Source of the DNA: Galbula dea
Taxonomy: Eukaryota > Chordata > Aves > Piciformes > Galbulidae
DNA: 64,000 nt
Assembly: GCA_013399015.1 (NCBI GenBank)
Contig: VWZX01001149.1
Coordinates: forward strand, 98,463-162,462
Direction: 5' to 3'
Part shown: piece after piece, positions 1 through 13,700 of the stretch
Numbering within the stretch: the stretch's first letter is position 1
Layout of the letters: each line of letters opens with the position of its first letter
Made by a program: the position numbers and the translations under genes
Notes under the pieces: model-generated
Seen by the model: only the letters and a program-made list of their open reading frames with translations
Database searches by the model: none
Told to the model about the DNA's origin: nothing

Positions 1-702
1 GGGGCACTATGACCCAGAAGTGTTCTCCCTTGTCCCCAGCTTGGGAGAGACAACACTGGAACCACAATCTCTGCATCTCACTAACCTTCTGCTTCCCCAC
101 ACAGCTCCCAGGGCAAGGCAGGAGCCATGCCAGGGCCTAGGCTGTGCTTTGTCACCTTCTCCAGCCCTGCAGTCCTTCTGTGCTGCTCTGCAGCAGGGAG
201 CTGTGGAGAAGCTGTCAGGCCCAGCTGGGTAACTCAGTGCTTCCCTCCCTTCCTTCAGCATGTTTATCTCTGTGGCCTTGAGCTTGGCTGCAAATAGCAG
301 CAGCTTAGCAGGAGCAAATGCTGCATCTGCCTGCCAGGCAGCACCTGCCCCCACAGCATGTTATGGGGTGACCAGCAGCACCCTGTGCTGCATGGGGCCA
401 GGCTGGGGGTGTCCTCTGGCAGTGCTGGCCATGCCTGAGCCTGTCCTTTGTCCCCCTTGCAAAAGCAGATGGTGTAACCAGGGCTGGCAGCAGGGCCAGG
501 ATGCCTCACCCCTTTTTTTGTGCTGTAGAGGTCTTCTGCTCTGCCACAGCCACTCTCTGGCCTACTTCCTCAGCTCCTTGGCCTTGGAGTGGCAAAATTC
601 AACCTCCCTTCAACCACTGAGCAGCAGCAGCCCCATGGTGGGGATGTCCTTTCCCTCTTTAGCCCTACCTGGCTAGCAGCAGCAGATCCCAAAAGAGGAC
701 AA
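1..702. other. Sequence downstream of ERO1A, nothing recognised
   Basis: No exon, repeat of known type or RNA gene is visible. Open frames here are short and lack any recognisable protein. Confidence 0.5.
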
Positions 703-955
703 ACAGAATCCCAGACTGGTTGGGGTTGGAAGGGACCTCTGGGGATCCTCCAGTCCAACCCCCTNGCCACAGATGCTGCAGTGCCCTCAGCATCTTCCTA
801 GCCTCTGCTGGACTCTCTCCAGTAGTTCCTTGTCTCTTGTGAACACAGGAACCCAGAACTGGACCCAGGACTCCAGCTGTGGCCTCCCTGGGGCACAGCA
901 GAAGAGAACTGCACTGTAACAGGCTGGGAGGGGCAGCAAGGCCAACAGGTCCCAG
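703..955 (-). mobile_element. CR1 LINE, family B, internally broken
   Basis: Begins with the CR1 3' end (reverse of TCCAACCCCAACCAGTCTGG). It jumps at N765 directly to the segment normally about 330 bases further in. Confidence 0.85.
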
Positions 956-1397
956 CACTTGCCCTGTGTTTGCCTTAACCTCCTCCTCTTCCCACCAGCC
1001 AGAAGCCACCAGCCCCTTCTCCAGAGGCCCACTCTCACTCCTCCCTGGGCTGCAGAGCACCAGTACAACCCTCTAGCCAGGATGGAGGCAGAAGGCTGGC
1101 CAGACAGTGATGAGCAGGTCCCTCCAGTGTGCTGCTTCTAGCTCCATCTCCCTTTGCCATCAAGAAGGAAGCAAACCCTGAAGCCTACCATGTCCAGCAG
1201 GTTTCCTGCAGCAGGGCCTAGCAAAGAGCCTGGCAGCAGGAGGAAGTTTCCTGAGGAAGGCACCTTTGTTTGGCAGCAGCTCTGGAGCACAGGAGGATCC
1301 TACAGTCCCTTGCAGTTTGGTTTATGTGCTGAGACACTGGAAGTGAGAAGCTGCTGGGAATCATGGAGCACACAAGGAATTTCCCCCCCCCCCAAGA

Positions 1398-1403
1398 TTT
1401 ATT
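1398..1403 (-). terminator. ERO1A: ERO1A candidate poly(A) signal
   Basis: AATAAA on the minus strand, about 285 nt after the stop codon. A G-run and a TGTG-containing stretch follow it, which fits a downstream GU-rich element. The 3' UTR would be about 300 nt. Confidence 0.55.
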
Positions 1404-1686
1404 CAGTGTCACAGTTCTTGCCTTGCCTCCAGCTTCTGAAGGCAAAGAGCTGGGTCACAACAGCACAGCAACACTTACAGAAGCTTCCAGACTGATCTAC
1501 CAAACCAAAAGGAGCTTTTCTTGTTCCCCTCTTGTGTCAAAGGAGGCAGCAGCAGGTTCCAGACAATCAGCTAGGAACAGGAGAGCATCCAGCAAGTGGT
1601 CTTCAGCCTGGAGTGGTTGGGAGTGTGACAGAACCATGGTGTGTGTCCATGCTCAGAGGTGCCAGAGGAGCTGAGCAGCCCAAGCT

Positions 1687-1759
1687 TTAAGTCTCTCCCT
1701 CTCCCATGTTCCTTAAGAGGCTCCTGAAGTTCTCCAGCTCTCTGATGCTGGTTGAAATC
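1687..1759 (-). CDS. ERO1A: ERO1A last coding exon (15)
   Basis: Residues 445-468, reading ISTSIRELENFRSLLRNMGE and then GET, stop TAA at 1687-1689. Acceptor CCTCAG. The join to the split arginine of exon 14 is in frame. The tail is about four residues longer than the human C-terminus. Found by matching the family motif ELENFR, since the exon is too short to stand out as an ORF. Confidence 0.95.
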
Positions 1760-4700
1760 CTGAGGGCAAGGAAAGCAAAAGGGAAACATCAGAGCAACGT
1801 AGGCATTAGGGGTGCTGCTGGGGGATGCCAAGCTCAACATGAGCCACCAGGGTGCTCTTGTGGCCAGCAGGTGGAGGGAGGTGATTCTCCTCCTCTGCTG
1901 TGCTCTCCTGAGACCCCACCTGAGTACTGCAGCCAGTGCTGGGGCCCCTGTTACAAGAGGGGTATGGAGGTGCTGGAGGGAGGCCAGAGAAGGGTCAGGA
2001 GAATGATCAGAGGACTGGAGCACCTCTGCTATGAGGACAGACTGAGAGTTGGGGTTGTTCAGTCTGGAGAAGAGAAGACTCCCAGGAGACCTTCTTGTGG
2101 CCTTCCAAGATCTGAAGGGGGTACAAGAAAGCTGGGGAGGGACTTTTGAGGAGGTCAGACAGTGATAGGACTAGGGGGGATGGATGCAAACTAGACCAGG
2201 GGAGATTTAGATTGGATATTAGGAGGAAGTTCTTCCCTGTGAGGATGGGGAGACACTGGAACAAGCTGCCCAGAGAGGTTGTGGAAGCTCCATCCCTGAA
2301 AGCTTTTTGGGGCTGTGGGCAAGCTGATCCAGTGGGAGGTGTCCCTGGCAGGCAGGGGGGTTGGATCTGGATGATCTTTAAGGTCCCTTCCAGCTCTGAC
2401 CATTCTATGATGCCTTATTTAAGACTCAAGATAGCTTCACTGCTCTGAAGTAAAACTTCAAGGAGTCCTTAGGAAGAGAGCATGGAGAATTTCAGCTCCA
2501 GTAAGCTCTGGTTACAACCAGACTCTTCACTCCTTTCAAGGACTCTTTTGGAAGCAAACAGAAGCACAGTGCAACAGGATGTTACAGAGAGCTCTGCAAT
2601 GATCAAGCAAACCCATTAACTAGAGGTCAAGAAACAGCCCATAATATTACCAGCTGCACAGGCAGGTCACAGAGGCTGCTTATTCCTTCTAAAGGGTTTT
2701 TGGAATCAGCTACCTGATTTCTCTTGCCCCTGGAGGAGCAGTGAGGATGCCTGATGGGACTCTGAGGGTGCAGCCCTTAAGGGACAGCACTCTCCTTCTC
2801 TGCCTGGACAAACTCCTGTGGTGAGGAGGCTCTGAATAACCCAAAGCACTTGTGAACCACAAGCAAAAGAGGGAAGTTTGTTTTAGAACCTGCACTTGGG
2901 TCACAACAACCTCATGAATGCTTCAGGCTTGGGGCAGAGTGGCTGGAAAGCTGCTGGGAGAAAAGGACCTGGGGGTGTTGGTTGACAGCAGCTGGAGATG
3001 AGGCAGCAGTGAGCCCAGGTGGCCAAGAAGGCCAAGAGCATCCTGGCTTGGATCAGCACCAGTGTGGCAGCAGGGCTAGGGCAGGGATTGGCCTCCTGGC
3101 CTGGGCACTGGGGAGGCCACAGCTCCAATCCTGGGATCAGTTTTGGGCTCCTCACTCCAACAAGGACTCTGAGGTGCTGGAGTGTGTCCAGAGAAGGGCA
3201 AGGAAGGTGGGGAAGGGTCTGGAGCACAACAGTTTGAGGAGCAGCTGATTAGCTTCAACAGGACATAACAGAGCAGCAGCAGCTTGTGTGGAAGCAGAGG
3301 AACCAGTCTGCCACTGACCTTCCAAAAGCATTCAATAAGGCCACAATTTCTTGTCTGCTCAGCTGGAATCCATAGGAGGAGCCACTTTCAGGGATCTTTT
3401 CTATCAGGTTCTCAGAGAAGAGGATCTTCAGTGCTGTACCCAAGCCCTGAGTCTGTGTATGACAAACAAGAGCAATTTCAATTATCACAGCTCAGAGCAG
3501 GGAGCAGAACAGAGGCAGGACACTGCTGCTGTGACCACCTGGAGAATCCAGAGCAGATCTCACTGCACCCCAAGTTTCACAGCACCTTCTGCCTCCCTTG
3601 CCAGAGACTCTGTGCCCTCTCCCCACTCCCAAGGAGCAGCTCTAGCAAGGTAACCCAGAGTCAACAGGTAGCTGCTGCCAGGCCCAGCAAACTGGAGTCA
3701 GCCCATGGCTTCCTGCATGAGGACATGACCCAAGGAGTCCAAATCTGCAGCTAGGAGCTGAACAGTATCTAAGAACCACATCTGGGAGCAGAATCCCATC
3801 AGCTGAGGTGCTTCCAGACAGGGTTCCTGGCTCCTGCCACAGCTTACCTGTAACTTCCCCCAGAGGCGACACTTGAAGCAGCCAACACAGTCCATGATCT
3901 TAGAAATGTTCTTAAAGTGCAGCCTAAATTCCTCCTGGGGGGGAAAAAAAACCCAAAAAACATTCAGGTTTTACTAATTAGAACTTGTTCCATGGAGGAA
4001 TGTCTTCATCCTGGACTTCAGGCTAACCTGAAGCTAGGGAAATGCCTCTTTAGTGGGCTCCTCACACCCCAGGGCCTGGAGCTGCCTCATCAGGATCCAA
4101 GCCATTCAGAAAGCAAAATGGGTTGGAAATGCCTCTTAATTTGGCTCCTCAGCAGCAATTCCCCACATCCTAGGGCCTGGAGCTGCCCCATCAGGATCCA
4201 AGCCATTCAGAAAGCAAAAGGGAGTTGGAAATACCTGACCCAGTACCTCCAGTGTCCCCTACTCTGAGCCCAAGGAAACACAGGGCCCAAAGGGAAGAGT
4301 TGCCCAATTACCTTGAGTTTAGCAGCCTCCTCTTGATTCCCTGCAAAGAAGGAGTTCTCATCAAAGTGCAGTGGAAAAGACCTGAAATGAGAAGGGAAAA
4401 GTTTTCTCTCTCTCCACAGGCTGCTGGCAGAGGTCAAGGCCAGAGCCATGGAAGTGCCTGGTTAGATGTGGGGATTAACCTGAGGGGTGTTAAGACACTT
4501 GCACATCTCTAGATGTATTTTAAGTGCAAGCTGCTTGGTTCTTAGCTCTCCTGGAGGCTTTTCATTCTAGCTTGCATCTCACCTTGGAGACATCTTCAGC
4601 TCTGGGCTTTCTAAGTACTTGGAGATTGTTTTCTACCAGACACAAGCACTGCAGGCACAGGAGTGGGACAAGATGCACTGGGGTCAGTTTGGGGCCTCTC

Positions 4701-7700
4701 ACTCCAAGAAGGACATTGAAGTGCTGGAGATGTCCAGAGAAGGGCAAGGAAGGTGGGGAAGGGTCTAGAGCACAAGTGTTGTGAGGAGCAGCTGAGGAAA
4801 CTGGGGTTGGTTAGCCTGGAGAAGAGGAGGCTCAGGGGAGACCTTCTCACTCTCTACAGCTCCCTGAAAGGAGGCTGGAGCCAGGTGGGGGTTGGTCTCT
4901 TTTCCCAGGGGGCAAGAGGAATCAGCCTCAAATTGCACCAGGGGAGGTTTAGGTTGGACATTAGGAACAGTTTCTTCCCCAAAAAGGTTGTCAAAGCCTG
5001 GTCCAGGCTGCCCAGGGCAGGGGTGGAGTCACCATCCCTGGAGGGGTTTCCAAGCCCTGGAGATGTGGTGCTGAGGACCATGGGTTAGTGGTGAGCTGGC
5101 AGTGTCAGTTTAATGGTTGGACTCCAAGATCTTCAAAGTCTTTTCCAACCAAACCAACTCCATGACTGTCCCCTGAGGTCCTCCCAGCACTACTACACTC
5201 CTACCCAAATCACAGTGGCCCCCTACAAGGACAAACCCAGAACCTGCCATGCTAGGTGCTTTAAGCAAAAGGTGAAGCATGCTGAGAGATGCCAGGGGTT
5301 GCCAGAACCTCTCTCCCCTGGAATTACTTGGCTAGATGGAGGATTTCCAGCAACTGGCTTTTCATTTCCTCATCCTGCCTTGGGTTCCCTGTGTACAGCT
5401 GGAAACTTGGCCTCTCAAAGAAGGGCAGCACTTTGGAGAGGGCTCTCAGCTCTATCAGGTACAAAAAATAGAGGTTCTTGAGTCTTCTGGGACCTTCCCC
5501 TCTGGTGAGGACTTCATCAAATCTCTGCTGGAACTCTGTCACATTAGGGCCCCACTTCTTCTCTGCCCAGGTGTCTGAGAGAGCAAAAGAAACAGACATG
5601 AGACTGGTGTGGGTCTGGGTTCACCTCCTGCCACCACCCCAAGCTCCCCCAGTGAGATGCAACTCTTCCCTTGGAGGCTTTAGAGTAGTCCCAGCCCCTT
5701 CCCTGAGCACAGATAACTCAAGAACCAAGAGAGTTCATCCCAACTCCAAGCCCAACACACACACAACTCTTGCAGAGCTTTGGCAGTTGGTTTAAAACAT
5801 GACCCCAGGTGAGGAGGAAGAACTGAAACCAGAAGCTGCCCACTTTAAACAGGACTCAAGCAGGTGAAGAGTTTCTTGTTTCTGAGAGCAGTTGAAGGCA
5901 GGCTGGTGACAGCTCAATGTTTGTCTGCAAGTGAAGAGGGTTGGGTGGATAGGGTGGGGTTGGTTAGCCTGGAGAAAAGGAGGCTCAGGGGAGACCTTCT
6001 CACTCTCTACAGCTCCCTGAAAGGAGGTTGGAGCCAGGTGGAGGTTGGTCTCCTAAGTAAGAAGTGATAGGACCAGAGGAAATGGCCTCAAGCTGTGCCA
6101 GGGGAGGTCCAGATTGGACACTAGAAGCAATTTCTTCCCCAAAAGGGTTGTCAAGGCCTGGCCCAGGCTGCCCAGGGCAGTGGTGGAGTCACCATCCCTG
6201 GAGGGATTCCAAAGCTGTGTAGATGTGGTGCTGAGGGCCATGGCTTAGTAGTGACCTGGCAGTGCTGGGTTCATGGTTGGACTCCATGATCTTAAAGATC
6301 TCTTGCAACCTAACAATTCCATGCCAGGCTGTGAAGGGCCATTCACTCCTTCACTGATGCCCACATAAGCCACAGAGTCACTGCAGAACTCAGAGGTCTC
6401 TGCTTTGGGCTCAACATCTCCAGAGGCAGACAGTGCAGGTCTCCTGAGCACCTTGCACTGAGAAGCAACATGGGGCCAGAGGTTGGGGAGGTCCCTGATG
6501 AACAGGGGACATCAGAAGAGAGCTCCTTCTGTTGAGGAAATGCAAGAGAAAAGCAGCCAAGACAAAGGCTCTTACTTGGCTGTCTGGAGCCAACCTTGTT
6601 TTCCTAATCCTCTCTGCAGTCCAAACTCTGGGCACCCTGCTTTAGTGGGAGGTGTCCCTGGCAGGCAGGGGTGGGGGGGTTGGAACTAGATGATCTTGAA
6701 GGTTCCTTCCCACTCTGACAGGTCTAGGACTCTTTGATTCTAACTCATCTCTTCCCTTTGATGTTTCTCTTGTCCTTCTATCTCCCTACCATAGTCTAAC
6801 TCCCAGCCAGGTGAGGCCTCCATGGGCTGCAGAGACTTCAACAGAATGACTTGGTTAAATCTCCCAATTTATCCTGGTCACCTCTCCCAGTCTTGGTCAC
6901 CTCTCCCAATTCCAACAGCTCTCTCTCTCTCAGTCTGCACTGGATCCCTGTAAGCTCTAGCAGAATAAAGGTGGGAGGAGGCTTGGCCCACAGGTCCTAC
7001 TCTAAACTCCCATCACTAAATCCATCAGGAGATCCCCTCAGAACCTGCATCCCAAAGCCCTTGGCCCCACAGGGGCCACACAGGTATCAATTTGAACCCC
7101 CAAGGATAGAAGTTAGGTTCTTTAGCTAAGCTCCTTAGAGCCAAAGGCATGCAGAGGAGATGGAAACAGCACATGGCAGTGGGATCAAGGCTCCTTGCAG
7201 TGTTCCACAGCCTGTGTGCTGAGGGAGGAAAGAGGAGAGCACACAAGGAGGTCTGCAACCCTGCTGGCATTTAAAGGAGCTACAGGAGTGTCAGTTTAGG
7301 ACTGATGCAGGAGAGCCAAGGCAGAAAGTAACATTTACCTTGTAACAGGTACCTGGCACTCAGGTGGATGTTGATGCTTGCATGGAGACCAGAAATCAGT
7401 TTGTAGAAGGCTCTTTTCTCTACACAGACACCTGAAAGAAAGGGGCACTTGAAGATCCTGAAAGCATAGCTTGACTTTTCCTCTCCTGGCTGTTAGATGT
7501 AAGCCCAGTAACACCCCCCCCCCAACCCCCTGGCTGTTGTTATCTTCATCCCAGGAAGAGCAACCAGGCTTAGACAAAGAATTACCTTTCAGCCACTTGT
7601 AGAAGGCATGCCCTGCAAACAAAAGGAAAACAAGCACATCAGTTTGAGGGAGCTGCCCTGAAACCACCTCTGAAGCCAGCCCTCAGAGGACCTTTGCCCA

Positions 7701-10700
7701 GACCAATGGTCTCTTCCACCTCTCTCCTCTCAGAAAGGGCACAGCCCTTCCCAGATGTGAGTCCTGCAGAGCCCTAAGGGAGTTGGGCATCCAGCAGGGG
7801 CTGTTCAGAGATTCAGAGAATGGTTTGGGTTGGAAGGGATCCTAAAGATCATCTAGTTCCAACCCCCCTGCCATGGGCAGGGATGCCACCAACTAGACCA
7901 AGCTGCCCAGGGCCACATCCAGCCTGGCCTTGGACACTGCCAGGGATGGGGCAGCCACAGCCTCTCTGGGCAACCTATTCCAGTGTCTCACCACCCTCTG
8001 GGTAAAGAATTTCTTCCTAACATTAAACCTCAACCTCCTCTCTTTCAGTTTCAAACCATTTCCCCTGTCCTATCACTATCTGCCTCTGTAAAACTTCTCT
8101 CTCCCTCTTTTCTCTAAGCTCCCTTTAAGTCCTGAAAGGTCTCCCTGGAGCCTTCTCTTCCCCAACTCTCCCAGCTGTGGGGACTAGAAATCTCCCCCAA
8201 AGCCCAGCCCAAGAGTTGTTTCCTCAGCAGTAACAAAAGCTGAACAAACCCAGCACAAGTCCTGTTCCTGAAGGCTAACAACATTTCACTGCCTTCCCCT
8301 TCAAATGGGACTTGTACCCTTAAAACTATTGGTACTTGTGAAGCCCAAGGATGTGCTGGCCTGAGGGGCAAGGAGCTGAGAGGGAGCTCTCAGAGGCTTC
8401 TGAGCAGAGCAGAAGTTCAGGACAACTTCTGGTTTTGCCTGAATAATGGTTTTGCTTCAGCAGGTGCCTGATCTGATGCTGCAGCTGGGGACAGCATGAT
8501 ACACATGCCACCTTTGTTTCTGCTGGCAGTAAAACCAGACAGAGTGCTACTCACCTCCATCATCTCCTGAGGGGTAAAAAGCACCAGTGGTGGAGGGAGA
8601 GAAAAAGAGGAGAGAAGAGTTACACATGCCCCAAATGAAACTCCAAAGCACAAGCATTAAGATTGCTCTGCTCATCTGCTCTGACAAGAGGATGAGCCTC
8701 TCCAGGGAGGGTTAAGAGTGTTCTGAACACAGCAAAGTACAGCAGTGGATAAAGCAGATGAGCCATGCTCCTGAAGGACCTGCCCAGTATTTGCAAAGGG
8801 ACTAAAACCACCATGGAGCTGAAACAGAGAGCAGAAAAATCAAGGGACACAAATGTCCCTTGGGCAAGACAGTTCTGCTGCTTCCACAACTCTTCCCTAC
8901 TTGCATTTCCACTGCTTAGCCTTTGCCTCTGGAGCAGAGCTGCTCTCACTGGATGGTTTCCACAAAGGAGCCAAGCCAGGTTCTCAGTTCAGCCCAACAC
9001 AGGTGGGTTGGCATTGCTGAGTGCAGAGACCAGGGAGCCAGGAAGAGCTCAGGGTACAGTTCTGCTCCCAGCCCCTACAAAGCTCAGACTGCTTCCAGGA
9101 GTGGAAGATGAAACTTCCTTTCCCTGTGCTGGATGCTGGAGAGCTACACTTCCAGGTGCCCTTGGGTTTCCCATGAGATCAAGAGCTACAACCTGCTCCT
9201 CATTCAGCAGAAGTAGCTCAGAGAGCATTTACTCTTCCTGGAGCTAGGATCAGGACACCACTAAACCACTGAGATAAGTAAATGACTCACCTCTACCAGA
9301 TGCCAAAGGTCTTTTTACATTCTGAGGCCTAAGAGGGGAAGAAAAAGACTCATTTAATAAGCTATGTAACTGAGTGATTGTCTCCTGGCTGGACAGAAAC
9401 AGCAGAACAGCAGTTCCCTCTCTGCACTCAAATAAAGAAGAGAGACTCCTTTTGTCAGCTGGAAAAGGGGTCATGGGTACAAATTACTCCTGGGGAGGTC
9501 CTGATTGCACACAACAGGACAATCAGGCAGTGGAATCATCCCCCCAGGGAAGTGGGGGAGCCCCCAACATTGGACACTTTCATGATTCAGCTGGCCAGGA
9601 GCTAGGCCAGCTTCTCCAGACCATGCTTTTCTCAAGAAAGGTTGGGCCAGATGATTCTTGAGGTCCCTTCTAACCTGGGCTCCTGTGAAACAGCAATACC
9701 CACCAGTACTGCTGCTCAGGCCAAGGGGTGGAACCCAGAGCTGAGCTCAAACTAGCACAGGGACAGGGGAAGAGAGCTCACCTCACCTGTGCAACAGGCA
9801 GGGAAGGCAGGACTGTGGGCCTAAGGCCACAGCACAGGAGAGATGTGCACTAGCTGCCAGGCTGCTATCTCCCCATACTGCAGGGCTTGCTTCAGGACCC
9901 TGCACCAGGGCAGGCTGTGCTCCAGAGAAGCACTGAGTCTCAGAATGGTCAGGATTGGAAGGGACCTCTGGGGATCATCCAGTCCAAATCCCTGCTAAAG
10001 CAGGGCACCCACAGCAGCTTGCCCAGGATCACCTCCAGCTGGCCTTGCAATCTCTCCACACAAGGAGACTCCACAGCCTCTCTGCAAAGCCTGGGCCAGG
10101 CCTCCAACACCCTCACACCAAACAAGCTTCTCCTCCTGCTCAGCTGGAACCTCCTGGCTTCCAGTGTGTGCTCAGTGCCCCTTGGCCTGTCCCTGGGCAC
10201 CCCTGAGCAGAGTCTGGCCCCAACCTCTTGCCTCCCTTGGCCCTTTACCTCTTGCTGAGCCTTGAGCAGCTCCCCTGTGGGGCTGCTCTTCTCCAGGCTA
10301 AGGAGCCCCAGGGCTCTCAGCCTTTCCTTATCTGGGGATTTATGGAACAAATTAAAGCCCACACAGCCTCTCTGCAAAAACCAGGGCCTGCAGGCTTGTG
10401 GAACCTGTCTTCCAAAGCACCTACTTGAAGCAGTTTTCTTCATAAATGCTGTTCCAGATCTTCCAGGCATCTGGGCCCCTGTAGCCAGTAAAACGTTCAG
10501 GATTCAGGAGCAAATCCACATACTCTGCCTCAGGAGAGGAGATGTCTGCAAAGCAGAGCACTAGGTCAGGGATCCAAAAGTGCTGAAGGAAAAAGGACAT
10601 CTCCCAAGGCTGACCCAGCCCCCTCTTTGCATACTGACCACTTTCACCAAGCACAGAGATCAGCTCATCCCTCCCTGAAGAGGCAGGGGCATCCTCTTTG

Positions 10701-13700
10701 CTAGGCAGCAACCCATCCCAGCAGGGCAAAGCTCTTTTGGCCTTCAGAGCTAGCAGAGCACAAGGCCACTGGTGGCAAAGCAGACTCTCAGCATGCTCCT
10801 GCCAAGCTCCTCACTTTGCTAAGCACAGCAAGACCCTGAGCAGCTTTGCCAGACATATTTGCACCCTATTATTTTCAGAATACTGAGGCCAACAGGGGTG
10901 GAAGAGAGAAGAGAAGCTGGATGTGCTCCAGGCTTGCTGAGATATGACATGCTGGCCTGAAAGCTCTGCAGAGGTGCTTCAAACATCTCCCTGCAAGCCT
11001 TGTGAGGTCAAACAGGTCCCTGTACCATCAGCTTCACAGAAGCTCCCTGAAGAGTCATCATGCTGTGTCCACTGGAGCACTGCCTGCTGGGTCTCCTCAC
11101 TGCAAAGGAAGTGGGAAGAGCATCAGAAGGAGCACTGGGAGGAGGAGTCCTTCAAGGGAAGTAAAGATTGTGGAGGGAAAAGAAATCAAACCTCAAAGAG
11201 CCATCAACAGCTCCAAGTCTCTTGGCTTCTTCACATTCTTCAGCCAGGTTATTGGCTTCCTCTGAGTACTTGGGTTGCAAAGCAAAGGGGGAGAGAGAGA
11301 AGGGTTTAATGCACTAAGCAGCTGAAGCATCAGGAACTCTGCTATGATTCAGCCCACCCTGGATTGCCACAGGATGTCTGCAGCTACCCCAGAGGCTGAT
11401 GCAACTGGGGGGAGTGTTGCAGGGACTCACAGCAGCCTCTGGCACTGCTGGAGGAGCATTCTGTGCCTGCTGGTACCCACTCTGGGTTTGGGGAGGGGAA
11501 TCCCTGACCTCAGGACAGCCACTTCAGAGGTTCTACAACATGCTCAACACTTGAAGAGGGCAAATATCTCCCCATAAAGTGCATCTTTGCTCAGCTGCAG
11601 TGACCCCAAACTGTGGCGTTGTCTGCACTAGGACATACCTACCTTGTAACTTCCAGACCGGATTCCATCAGGGATTTCCTCCTGAAAGAAACAAGAGCCA
11701 GGGCTACATCTGGGGCTGATGAGAAAGACTGGGAAGCTTACCAGAGTTTCTAGAAGGTAATCCAAGCTCTCAGCCTACAACACATCCAATTTCTGGCTCC
11801 TCTACATGCTAAAGTTAAGCAATACCCCTGGTGGTTTGAGTTTTCACAAGACTCCTCCTCTCTAAAGGACAGCAGCCTTCCAGGGCTGCTCCCTCAGGTT
11901 GTTTTCCTTACTCCAGGGATGGTGACTCCACCACTGCCCTGGGCAGCCTGGGCCAAGGCTTCACCACTCTTTTGGGGAAGAAATTTTTCCTAGTATCTAA
12001 ATAGAAACACAATTGAGGCCCTGAACTCTCCTGGACTTCACAGAAGCCCAGACTGGTAGGGGGTGGAAGGGACCTCTGGGGATCATCCAGTTCAACCCCC
12101 TGCTAAAGCAGGGGCACCCACAGCAGCTTGCCCAGGATCACCTCCAGCTGGCCTTGCAATCTCTCCACACAAGGAGACTCCACAGCCTCTCTGGGCAGCC
12201 TGGGCCAGGGCTTCAACACCCTCCCACCAAACAAGCTTCTCCTCCTGCTCAGCTGCAACCTCCTGGCTTCCAGTCTGTGCCCAGTGCCCCTTGGCCTGGC
12301 CATGGCCACCACTGAGCAGAGTCTGGCCCTAGCCTCCTGCCTCCCTTGGCCCTTTAGGTCTTGCTGAGCCTTGAGCAGCTCCCCTCTGGGGCTGCTCTTC
12401 TCCAGGCTAAGGAGCCCCAGGGCTCTCAGCCTTTCCTCCTGCCAGAGCTGCTCCAGTGCCCTCAGCATCTTCCTAGCCTCTGCTGGACTCTCTCCTGTAG
12501 TCTGTCCTTGCCTTTCTTGAACAGAGGAGCCCAGAACTGGACACACTGCTACAAGAGAGGCTTGGAAAAGAGCCTGGGCAAATCTGTCAGTCCAAACTAC
12601 AAATCACACTGTGGCTCCTGGGCCAAAAGGGTGAATATCCTGGTGAGTAATGCAAGAGACATTTCTTCTAACAGCAGTGGGTTTGGCCCAAACCCACCTC
12701 ACTAATACCTAAACCAGCAGAAGGACCAGGAGAAGGTTTTAGCCATTCAGCTCTTGACAGCCTAGTACTTTCAGAAGTTAGCATTTTGGTCATTCTCATG
12801 GATACCACTAGTAGGGCACCTGAGAGAGCTCCATCAGAGCCACAGCTCTGCTAAAGCTGGAAATAAGGAGGAAAGTCACTCATTCCATAGAACTAGAGAA
12901 TCACCAGAGTTGGAAGGGACCTTAAAGATCATCTAGTTCCAACCCCCCTGCCTGCCAGGGACACCTCCCACTACAGCAGCTTGCCCACAGCCCCAGCCAG
13001 CCTGACCTCCAAAGCTTCCAGGGATGGAGCTTCCACAGCCTCTCTGGGCAACCTGTTCTAGTGTCTCCCCACCCTCAGAGGGAAGAACTTCCTCCTAATA
13101 TCCAACCTAAATCTCCCCTCCTCTAGTTTCTATCCATTCCCCATCTGCCTGATTCCTCCTCTTGGGTCTGCAAAAGCCAAATGCAGAAGAGAGGCAAGAG
13201 AATGGATTTGGTACTCACAGATGAGCAGGGCTGTACAGCACAGTCTCTTATCCCACAGTGACTGCTCTCATTCCAAAAAGGACATGGTTTCTTGAGGTTT
13301 ACCTACAAAGAGCAGATTATCCTCTTAATACATTGCCTCCATCCAGACACTGCAGTTGCCCAACACACAGCTCTGTAACACAGAGGAGAGGACACCTAGG
13401 CCACCAAATCCTAACCACACCCAAAGGTCCTGTTGAGCAATGACAGCCTGGGGTGTGGCCAGCTGCTCTGTACCCTTTAGGAGCCACCAGTTGCAATGAG
13501 GCCAACCTTGGCCTTGCAATAGTGTTCATTTCTTTCTCCAGGAATCTTAGGGCAAGTTTGCTCCCTCTTGATTTTGTTTCCTTGGTTTGGGTATTTTTAG
13601 GACTAGAGCCTCCCTCCCTGTGAAAGGAGGAGGAAAAGGATGTGCTGGAGCCTTGCTGGCATCCATCTGGGGCCAGAGTCCAGGTCTTCTGCTGTCAAGT

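Noticed and set aside
1383..1393. C run (11 bases) near the ERO1A poly(A) signal
   Set aside because: A short homopolymer without further structure; no function is supported.
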